NCBI GenBank assembly: GCA_021160765.1
Contig: JAGHBW010000122.1
Coordinates: forward strand, 1-18,888
Direction of reading: 5' to 3'
Source: Thermoplasmata archaeon
Lineage (GTDB): Archaea > Thermoplasmatota > Penumbrarchaeia > Penumbrarchaeales > EX4484-36
Length of the DNA stretch: 18,888 bases
Each line of letters begins with the position of its first letter. Position 1 is the stretch's first letter. Below the pieces are notes generated by a model. It worked only from the letters and a program-made list of their open reading frames with translations, ran no database searches and had not been told where the DNA came from. Shown here in pieces: positions 1-7,177 of this stretch. Made by a program: the position numbers and the translations under genes.

Positions 1-1932
1 AATCTAGCCCTTATGATTGATGTCTCAGAAGGCTACGATGAGGAGAAACTTATCGGAAAACTGTACGAGTTAGGTGTGAAAAGGATAGAAAAAGACATAG
101 AGACCATGGCGAAGGTATATGTTAATGGAAATTTAATAGGTCTTCACCCCAACCCAATAGAGTTCACTCAAGAACTGAGGCTTAGAAGAAGAAAGGGTCT
201 TTTAACCTTCCCACAGGAGAAATCCCATGAAATCAATATTAGGTATAACGAGGAAATAAATTCTATAATTATCAATTGTGACGAGGGCAGAGTTCGCCGG
301 CCCCTGTTGATTCTTGAAAACGGAAAACACAAGGTCACAAAGAAGATCAGGGAAGCACTGGCCAAAGGTAAGATGAGCTGGAATCAGCTTATCTATCAGG
401 AGATTGTAGAATACATAGATGCGGAGGAGGAAGAGGACCTATACATAGCAGTGAATGAGGAGTCAGCAACGCCAGAACATACTCACATGGAAATAGACCC
501 CATGGTTATACTCGGTGTTTGTGCCGGCCTGGTCCCGTATGCAGAGCACAATTCCTCTCCTAGGATCACCATGGGGGCAGGTATGGCAAAGCAGAGCCTT
601 GGATTGGGGCAGTCCAACTACCGCATAAGGATGGATACACGGAGCCATCTACTTCATTATCCGCAGAAACCCATTGTCCAGACCAAAGTGATGGAATTCG
701 TAAACTTCAACCATAGGCCTGCGGGGCAGAATTTCGTGGTTGCTATCATGTCCTACCAGGGCTATAACATGGAAGATGCTCTCATATTCAACAGGGCCTC
801 AATAGACAGGGGTCTTGGAAGATCAACCTTTTTCCGCTCCTATCCAGTAGAGGAGAGGAAATACCCCGGGGGACAGGAGGACAGAATAGAGATTCCAGAT
901 CCTGATGTGATCGGGGCCAGGTCAGATGAGGCTTATAAGAACCTAGATGAGGAGGGTATAATAAGCCCGGAGATCTGGGTTGATAGTAAAGATGTCCTTG
1001 TGGGTAAAACATCCCCACCAAGGTTTCTTGAAGAACACACAGATTTCCTCATCCCGCAGAAAAGAAGGGAGACATCGGTCACTGTGCGCCCCGGGGAGTA
1101 CGGGTGGGTTGACACTGTAATGATGACAGAGTCAGAGAACGGCTCACGTCTTCTGAAGGTCACTGTAAGAACTGAGAGAATACCGGAGTTGGGTGATAAA
1201 TTCGCATCAAGGCACGGGCAGAAAGGGGTTATAGGGCTTATTGTGCCCCCGGAGGACGTACCCTTCACAGGAGATGGTCTTCAACCAGATCTTATCATTA
1301 ACCCCCACGCCATCCCATCACGTATGACCGTCGCTCACGTACTGGAGATGATAGGTGGGAAGGTGGGTGCGAAGGAAGGGCGGTTTGTGGACGGTACACC
1401 CTTCAGCGGAGAGCCTGAGAAGGCACTGAGGGAAGCTCTGATCAAAAATGGATTCAAACCCACAGGAAAAGAGATCATGTACGACCCAAAAACAGGTAGA
1501 ATGCTAAAAGCAGAGATCTTCATGGGCATAATCTATTACCAGAAGCTGTATCACATGGTCTCGGGTAAAATGCATGTGAGGAGCAGGGGGCCCGTTCAGA
1601 TCTTAACCAGACAACCTACTGAAGGGAGATCACGCCAGGGTGGCCTGAGGTTCGGGGAGATGGAGAGGGATTGTCTAATTGGCCACGGCGTCTCCATGGT
1701 TATCAAGGATAGATTGCTGGATGAATCCGATGGAACAATCCTTTACGTCTGCGGAAACCCGAAGTGTGGAAACATAGCGATCATGGATAAAAGAGGTGTC
1801 CTAAGATGTCCTGTCTGTGGTGAAACTGGCAACATACACCCGGTACAGACTAGCTACGCGTTTAAACTGCTGATGGATGAACTCAAATCCATGTGTGTGA
1901 CGATGAGGCTTCATCTAGACGACCTCTACTGA
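1..1932 (+). CDS. rpoB: RNA polymerase subunit B (Rpo2), C-terminal part, 5' end outside window
   Basis: Second-largest subunit of archaeal RNA polymerase; it forms the lobe, wall and hybrid-binding half of the catalytic cleft. The frame is open to base 1 and begins with NLALM, an internal conserved segment of RpoB, so the gene starts upstream; 643 residues are visible. Conserved blocks in order are GYNMEDA (nt ~760-780), GDKFASRHGQKG (nt ~1190-1230, nucleic-acid-binding region next to the active centre), SRGPVQILTRQPTEGRSRQG (nt ~1580-1640) and a C-terminal zinc ribbon with Cys codons at 1750, 1765, 1807 and 1816. The first Cys pair is spaced C-x4-C. The sequence runs unbroken from NLALM into KVYVNG, near where methanogen and haloarchaeal genes split into B'' and B', so a fused subunit is likely. 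It ends 13 bases before rpoA1, whose GGAGGAGGG ribosome binding site fills the gap. Confidence 0.97.
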   Translation, partial: NLALMIDVSEGYDEEKLIGKLYELGVKRIEKDIETMAKVYVNGNLIGLHPNPIEFTQELRLRRRKGLLTFPQEKSHEINIRYNEEINSIIINCDEGRVRRPLLILENGKHKVTKKIREALAKGKMSWNQLIYQEIVEYIDAEEEEDLYIAVNEESATPEHTHMEIDPMVILGVCAGLVPYAEHNSSPRITMGAGMAKQSLGLGQSNYRIRMDTRSHLLHYPQKPIVQTKVMEFVNFNHRPAGQNFVVAIMSYQGYNMEDALIFNRASIDRGLGRSTFFRSYPVEERKYPGGQEDRIEIPDPDVIGARSDEAYKNLDEEGIISPEIWVDSKDVLVGKTSPPRFLEEHTDFLIPQKRRETSVTVRPGEYGWVDTVMMTESENGSRLLKVTVRTERIPELGDKFASRHGQKGVIGLIVPPEDVPFTGDGLQPDLIINPHAIPSRMTVAHVLEMIGGKVGAKEGRFVDGTPFSGEPEKALREALIKNGFKPTGKEIMYDPKTGRMLKAEIFMGIIYYQKLYHMVSGKMHVRSRGPVQILTRQPTEGRSRQGGLRFGEMERDCLIGHGVSMVIKDRLLDESDGTILYVCGNPKCGNIAIMDKRGVLRCPVCGETGNIHPVQTSYAFKLLMDELKSMCVTMRLHLDDLY

Positions 1933-1945
1933 AGGAGGAGGGAAG

Positions 1946-4603
1946 ATGAGATATCAATATATTCCGAAAAAAATTGGAGAAATTCAGTTTGCCCTACTAT
2001 CCCCGGATGAGATACGGAAAATGTCCGCTACGAAGATAATCACCGCTGATACTTACGATGATGACGGTTTCCCGATAGAAATGGGACTTATGGATCCCCA
2101 CCTGGGCGTTATAGAGCCGGGTCTTAGATGTAAAACCTGCGGAAAGAAGGTGGACGAGTGCCCTGGCCACTTTGGACACATAGATCTCGCCCTGCCAGTT
2201 ATCCATGTTGGATACACTAAAAAGATCAAGGAGTTCCTACAATGCACCTGTCGCTCCTGCGGAAGGATACTACTTCCTGAAGACAAAATTAATGACGTGA
2301 AGAAAAAAATAGAGCAGATAGGAAATGTTTCTCTTCGTGCCCTTGAACTTAACCCAATCGTGAGCGAGGTTACCTCAATGGCCTCCTCAACAAAAGTGTG
2401 CCCCCACTGTGGGGAACCCCAGAAACCAATAACACTGGACAAGCCCACAACCTTCAGAGAAGAAGGGCACAAGATCACCCCTAAGGAAATAAGAGAGAGG
2501 CTGGAAAGGGTCCCAAATGAAGATCTCATTCTTCTGGGGATGAACCCCGAAGTAGCGAGACCAGAATGGATGATTCTTACTGTTCTACCGGTTCCTCCAG
2601 TGACTGTAAGGCCCTCTATTACTTTGGAATCTGGAGACCGCTCTGAGGATGATTTAACGCACAAACTCGTGGACGTTTTAAGGATCAATCAAAGATTGCA
2701 GGAAAATAGAGATGCCGGTGCACCTCAGCTCATTGTGGAGGACCTATGGGAGTTGCTTCAATACCACATAACAACATATTTTGACAATCAGACTTCTGGC
2801 ATTCCCCCGGCCCGCCACAGATCCGGAAGACCCCTCAAGACATTAGCTCAAAGGCTTAAAGGAAAGGAGGGACGTTTCCGCTCAAATCTTTCTGGGAAGC
2901 GTGTTAACTTCTCCTCCCGTACTGTAATCTCACCTGATCCATATATTTCCATAAATGAGGTTGGAATACCTAAAGAGGTGGCTATGGAGTTAACGGTTCC
3001 GGTTAGGGTCAATGAGTTTAACATAGAATATGCAAAGAAACTGGTATTAAAGGGCCCAGATGTTCATCCAGGAGCAAATTATCTTATAAGACCTGACGGA
3101 CAGCGGCTGAGGATAACGGAGAGAAACAAAGAAACCCTTGCGGAGAGGGTTGACATAGGGTGGGTTGTTGAAAGACATGTAGTAGATGGCGACATAGTTC
3201 TCTTCAACCGTCAACCCTCACTGCACAGAATGTCCATGATGGGGCATGAGGTCAGGGTTATGTCGGATAAGACCTTCCGGCTGAATCTTCCTGTTTGTCC
3301 ACCCTACAACGCCGATTTTGACGGAGATGAAATGAACCTACATTGCCTGCAGAGCGAGGAGGCTAGAGCTGAGGCGAAAATCATAATGAAGGTTCAGGAA
3401 CACATTTTATCTCCAAGATTTGGTGGCCCCGTTATCGGTGCTATTCACGACCACATTTCGGGTATATTCCTCCTAACCTATCGCAACCCCATGTTCACGA
3501 GGGAAGAGGCGTATTATCTCTTGCACAAAACCTCCTTTAAAGGCACCCTTCCAGAACCAGATAAAGTTGAGAATGGGGTGGAGTATTGGGGAGGAAAAAC
3601 TATTTTCAGCCTTCTTCTTCCGAAAGATCTCAATATGGAGTACCGCTCCTCAATCTGTGAGAACTGTTCCGTATGCACGAAGGAGAAGTGCGAATACGAT
3701 GCATACGTGGTTATAAGAAATGGCAAACTCCTTACAGGCACCATTGATGGTGCATCCATTGGAGCGTTTAAAGGAAAACTTCTGGAGAGGATTGTAAGGG
3801 ATTACGGAACGGACGAGGGGAGAAGATTTTTAGACGATGTCACACGCCTTGCCATAACAACAATCTCTTATCTGGGCTTCTCAACAGGGATTGATGAGGA
3901 GGACATTCCCCCGGACGCACAACGCCAGATTGATGAGGTTCTTCAGAATGCCATAAAAAGGGTGGATGAGCTAGTAGAAGCTTACAAGAAGGGATTATTA
4001 GAGCAGATGCCCGGCAGGTCCATGGAAGAAACTCTAGAGGTAGAAATAATGAGGGTGTTGGGGAGGGCTAGGGATGAAGCGGGACAGATAGCGGGGAGAT
4101 ATCTAGGACTAGAGAACTCTGCTGTTATAATGGCTAAGAGCGGTGCTAGAGGTTCAATGCTCAACCTCTCTCAGATGTCTGGTTCAATAGGGCAACAGGC
4201 GGTTAGAGGAGAAAGGATACACAGAGGCTATTCTGACAGAACACTGCCTCATTTCAAGCGTGGAGATCTGGGAGCATTCGCGAGAGGTTTTGTTAAATCC
4301 TCCTACAAGAAAGGGCTTACCCCCATAGAGTATTTCTTCCACTCCATGGGAGGAAGAGAAGGTCTCGTGGATACGGCCGTCAGAACATCTAGGTCTGGAT
4401 ACATGCAGAGAAGGCTCATTAACGCCCTGGAGGACCTGAAGGTTTCACTGGATAGAACGGTGAGAAACACCTCAGGAGGAATTGTGCAGTTCTTTTACGG
4501 GGAAGACGGTGTGGACCCGTCAAGATCTACAAGGGGCGACGCCGTTGATTACGACAACATCATTTACCAGGTAATGCTGAAGGCAGAGGAGGGGTCTAAA
4601 TGA
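1946..4603 (+). CDS. rpoA1: RNA polymerase subunit A' (Rpo1N)
   Basis: N-terminal part of the largest subunit: clamp, active centre, funnel and bridge helix. It is 885 residues, normal for archaeal A'. The N-terminal zinc site is C62, C65, C72, H75, and a second Cys-rich zinc region lies at about residues 100-155. The catalytic Mg-binding loop NADFDGD is at residues 455-461, with aspartates 457, 459 and 461. A Cys cluster C571, C574, C577, C582 lies in the middle of the protein. The bridge helix region (GGREGLVDTAVRTSRSGYMQ) is near residues 800-820, and the subunit ends after the conserved YGEDGVDPS segment, as A' normally does. The start follows a strong GGAGGAGGG site. The stop overlaps the rpoA2 start (ATGA), so A' and A'' are probably translated in step. 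Upstream rpoB is 13 bases away. Confidence 0.98.
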   Translation: MRYQYIPKKIGEIQFALLSPDEIRKMSATKIITADTYDDDGFPIEMGLMDPHLGVIEPGLRCKTCGKKVDECPGHFGHIDLALPVIHVGYTKKIKEFLQCTCRSCGRILLPEDKINDVKKKIEQIGNVSLRALELNPIVSEVTSMASSTKVCPHCGEPQKPITLDKPTTFREEGHKITPKEIRERLERVPNEDLILLGMNPEVARPEWMILTVLPVPPVTVRPSITLESGDRSEDDLTHKLVDVLRINQRLQENRDAGAPQLIVEDLWELLQYHITTYFDNQTSGIPPARHRSGRPLKTLAQRLKGKEGRFRSNLSGKRVNFSSRTVISPDPYISINEVGIPKEVAMELTVPVRVNEFNIEYAKKLVLKGPDVHPGANYLIRPDGQRLRITERNKETLAERVDIGWVVERHVVDGDIVLFNRQPSLHRMSMMGHEVRVMSDKTFRLNLPVCPPYNADFDGDEMNLHCLQSEEARAEAKIIMKVQEHILSPRFGGPVIGAIHDHISGIFLLTYRNPMFTREEAYYLLHKTSFKGTLPEPDKVENGVEYWGGKTIFSLLLPKDLNMEYRSSICENCSVCTKEKCEYDAYVVIRNGKLLTGTIDGASIGAFKGKLLERIVRDYGTDEGRRFLDDVTRLAITTISYLGFSTGIDEEDIPPDAQRQIDEVLQNAIKRVDELVEAYKKGLLEQMPGRSMEETLEVEIMRVLGRARDEAGQIAGRYLGLENSAVIMAKSGARGSMLNLSQMSGSIGQQAVRGERIHRGYSDRTLPHFKRGDLGAFARGFVKSSYKKGLTPIEYFFHSMGGREGLVDTAVRTSRSGYMQRRLINALEDLKVSLDRTVRNTSGGIVQFFYGEDGVDPSRSTRGDAVDYDNIIYQVMLKAEEGSK

Positions 4604-6756
4604 GAATGAGGGAAATTCTCCGCTTCCTTCGGAAAAATGGTGTTTCCAAAGATGCAGTGAACATTCTGAAGGAGAAAAAGATAGGTACTAAGGAAATATA
4701 CAGCATGAGCCTGAAGGACCTAAAGAAACTAGTTTCAAACCCGGAAGATGCGGAGAGGATATATATCCTGATCAAGGAAATAGAGAAAAAAGAGGCAGGG
4801 GAGAAAACGGAGGAGAAAGCCCCTGTAGGGACCCAGGAGGTAGAATCAACACCACCATTTACGATTCCCGAAAAAAAGAAGTATGAATCTATTGCAAAAC
4901 TAGTAGCCAAGGCAAAGGGGAGCGTAGGGTTTGTTTTCACTCTCCCAGATGAAGACGCACTAAAAAAAGTAATGAAAACCCTCAAAAAAGATACAGTACT
5001 AATTCCTTTCAACTTCACTATTCATGCAAATCGCTTTACTTTTCCCACTGTGGCTTACGTGTATGTTAAAGGCGTTGGGATAAGTGGTGCTCTTCTTGTT
5101 CAGGAGATACTTACTGAGAACGCCAAGAAAGCTGTGGAGGAGAAGGGAACACCAGTAGCCAAACCTGAGAAAATTTCTTCTGCTATTATGGTGAATGAAG
5201 GTGTACTTCTACCGAAACCCGTACCACTCAACTCGTTTACCACATTGGATGGAAAGCCTATAAAGAGTGCAAGACAATACACATTAATTGATCTCAAAAA
5301 GAACCGGTTGGAGATCATCGGTGCTGAGAAAACAAAAGAACCAACGGTTGTGAAGAGCAAAAAATTGACAAAAAGAACTTCCCGTTCTCCAGGTAGGCAT
5401 GAAGAGATTGAAAAGGTCTCTATTGAAAAGCCCACGAATAGAAGCATCGTAGAAGAGACTCTGAAACGGATTAAAGTTAAACTTCCAGAGGAATTAAAAG
5501 AATACATAGCAGTTGAAACGTATCTTGAGAAATTACCAAAAAATGAGACGGAAAAGATCGTTAAGGTCGTGGCAAAACTCTCAACCATTTCCGATGCTAT
5601 CATTAAAGAACTGGATCAAGACCCTGATGAAAAAATATATAGACTTCCCCCTAAGAGCTATTACATATTTGCAAAGAAACTTGTGGAGAGAAAGGTACCT
5701 GAGAAACTATATAAGGAGATCATGAAGCAAGCCCTACTGGAATACAATCATAATTTGGTAGACCCCCACGAATCCGTTGGAATAGTAGCAGCTCAGTCAA
5801 TTGGTGAGCCTGGAACACAGATGACCATGAGAACCTTCCACTACGCTGGTGTGGCAGAAATAAACGTAACCTTGGGTCTTCCTAGGCTCATTGAAATTGT
5901 AGATGCGAGAAAGACTCCATCAACCCCCATGATGGAAATCCATCTGAAGGACGACATAAAACGTGATATTGAAAAGGTAAAAAAGCTGGCCAACATGATA
6001 GAAAGAACAAGAGTAGAAGACGCTGCGACCATAACCCTTGACCTTTTCAACCTTTTAATAAGGATTAAACCAGACAGAAAAATATGCGAGAAAAAGGGAA
6101 TATCCATAGATGACTTCCTTGAGGGGCTTAGAAGAATAAAAGGAGAGATCAGCGTAGAAGGAGACGAGATCCTTGTAAGACCCAGAGAGCCTAGATATAA
6201 AACTCTACTAATCACCTGGGAACAGATAAAAAGAAGCAGAGTAAAGGGTATTGAGGAGATAAAGAGGGTTATTGTAAGAAATGAGGAGGAAGGTTATGTT
6301 TTATATACGGAGGGGTCAAATCTAGCCAGAGTACTCAGCCTTGAAGGGGTGGACCAGTATAAAACAACCACAAATAACATTTTGGAAATTGCAGATGTGC
6401 TGGGAATTGAGGCCGCTAGGAATGCTATTTTGGAAGAAGCATCCAATACACTAAGAGAGCAAGGGCTTGTAGTGGACCTAAGACATCTGATGCTTGTGGC
6501 TGATGTTATGACCAACACAGGAATAGTAAGGGCTATCGGAAGACATGGGGTATCCGGTGAGAAAACCTCTGTTCTAGCAAGAGCGGCTTTTGAAATCACA
6601 ACTACCCATTTGCTGAATGCAGGACTCGTGGGAGAGGTTGATCAATTGAAGGGGGTTGCCGAAAACATCATCGTAGGGCAGCCAGTTAGTCTGGGAACAG
6701 GAGCTGTAAAGCTAGTGTACACTCCAAAGGGAATGAGGAAGAAAGGGAAAATATAA
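4600..6756 (+). CDS. rpoA2: RNA polymerase subunit A'' (Rpo1C) with a ~320-residue N-terminal extension
   Basis: C-terminal part of the largest subunit. It carries the trigger loop (conserved ESVGIVAAQSIGEPGTQM, residues 391-408) and the C-terminal cleft and jaw region. The part from residue 388 on is about 330 residues, as in other archaea. Family members have only about 60 residues before the trigger loop; this one has 387. The extra part reads as a helix-hairpin-helix-like stretch (residues ~12-62), a charged linker (63-90), a globular mixed alpha/beta region (~93-243) that I do not recognise, a basic linker rich in Lys, Arg and Ser (244-280), and helices (281-345) leading into the normal core. 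There is no intein-like Cys or Ser start, so it is not an intein. A GAGGAGGGG site and an ATGA overlap with rpoA1 support the start. Two sampled 60-base lines in the extension (4981-5040 and 5461-5520) contain 19 and 20 G+C, AT-rich for this window. Confidence 0.95.
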   Translation: MRMREILRFLRKNGVSKDAVNILKEKKIGTKEIYSMSLKDLKKLVSNPEDAERIYILIKEIEKKEAGEKTEEKAPVGTQEVESTPPFTIPEKKKYESIAKLVAKAKGSVGFVFTLPDEDALKKVMKTLKKDTVLIPFNFTIHANRFTFPTVAYVYVKGVGISGALLVQEILTENAKKAVEEKGTPVAKPEKISSAIMVNEGVLLPKPVPLNSFTTLDGKPIKSARQYTLIDLKKNRLEIIGAEKTKEPTVVKSKKLTKRTSRSPGRHEEIEKVSIEKPTNRSIVEETLKRIKVKLPEELKEYIAVETYLEKLPKNETEKIVKVVAKLSTISDAIIKELDQDPDEKIYRLPPKSYYIFAKKLVERKVPEKLYKEIMKQALLEYNHNLVDPHESVGIVAAQSIGEPGTQMTMRTFHYAGVAEINVTLGLPRLIEIVDARKTPSTPMMEIHLKDDIKRDIEKVKKLANMIERTRVEDAATITLDLFNLLIRIKPDRKICEKKGISIDDFLEGLRRIKGEISVEGDEILVRPREPRYKTLLITWEQIKRSRVKGIEEIKRVIVRNEEEGYVLYTEGSNLARVLSLEGVDQYKTTTNNILEIADVLGIEAARNAILEEASNTLREQGLVVDLRHLMLVADVMTNTGIVRAIGRHGVSGEKTSVLARAAFEITTTHLLNAGLVGEVDQLKGVAENIIVGQPVSLGTGAVKLVYTPKGMRKKGKI

Positions 6757-6771
6757 TGGAGGCTGGATAAA

Positions 6772-7068
6772 ATGGATATTAAAAGGGCACTCAGAGAAGC
6801 GATCTCAACTGGCGAGGTCTATATTGGGTATAAAAGAACTCTAAAAATGCTAATGTCAAAAAAGAAGATAGAGCTAGTGATCGTATCCAACAATTGTCCC
6901 CCACAGTATGTGGAAGAACTCAGAAAAAAAAGAGTGAAGATCTATCGCTTCAATGGGAACAATGTTGAACTTGGCGCCACATGCGGGAAACCCTTTGCCA
7001 TCTCAGTCCTTGGAATTGCAAATCCAGGGGAATCCGAGATACTCCTCCTCAAAGAGTCGGAGAGCTGA
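6772..7068 (+). CDS. rpl30e: Ribosomal protein L30e
   Basis: 98-residue archaeal/eukaryotic L30e, a component of the large ribosomal subunit of the L7Ae/L30e/S12e RNA-binding fold. The sequence has the family layout: an N-terminal helix with IDxxLR-like start, GYKRTLKML, a central LVIVSNNCPPQ strand-helix, and the conserved C-terminal ELGATCGKPFAISVLGI segment. Family length is about 95-105 residues. A TGGAGG ribosome binding site lies in the 15-base gap after rpoA2. In most euryarchaea this gene sits between rpoA2 and nusA; here the position after rpoA2 is kept but nusA is missing. It is the last gene before a 109-base gap that contains promoter-like elements. Confidence 0.95.
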   Translation: MDIKRALREAISTGEVYIGYKRTLKMLMSKKKIELVIVSNNCPPQYVEELRKKRVKIYRFNGNNVELGATCGKPFAISVLGIANPGESEILLLKESES

Positions 7069-7177
7069 CCATGACAAGGACATCTAAAAACTTTTATAGA
7101 GAAATCCTCTTTAAGGATTTATCAGACTATAAAAACCAATCTGAGACATGTGAAAAAAATACCCAGAGGGGTTCAAA
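7069..7177 (+). promoter_or_regulatory. Probable promoter region of the ftsZ-stalk gene cluster
   Basis: This is the only sizeable gap among the left-hand genes. It holds two TATA-like elements: TAAAAACTTTTATAG at 7085-7099 and ACTATAAAAA at 7126-7135. Start sites about 25 bases downstream would fall near 7122 and 7158, both ahead of the ftsZ ribosome binding site GAGGGG at about 7166-7171. Between the two elements is an inverted repeat, AAATCCT at 7102-7108 and AGGATTT at 7114-7120, separated by five bases; it could be an operator or an RNA hairpin. No strong T-run terminator is seen, so read-through from the RNA polymerase genes is also possible. Promoter assignment is inference from motif and position. 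Confidence 0.55.

Noticed and set aside
2053..2688. 211-codon open frame on the minus strand opposite rpoA1
   Set aside because: No recognisable protein features and no promoter or ribosome binding site; rpoA1 on the + strand is certain.
4600..5760. Intein as the explanation for the long rpoA2 product
   Set aside because: The extra sequence is N-terminal rather than inserted, lacks a Cys/Ser splice start, intein blocks and a terminal His-Asn, and the trigger-loop region is continuous.
4600..5760. Two genes joined by a missed frameshift in rpoA2
   Set aside because: The frame is continuous with steady Lys/Glu-rich composition, the start has a strong ribosome binding site, and no suitable second start is seen before the core; the ATG at 5722 has its purine-rich site too close.
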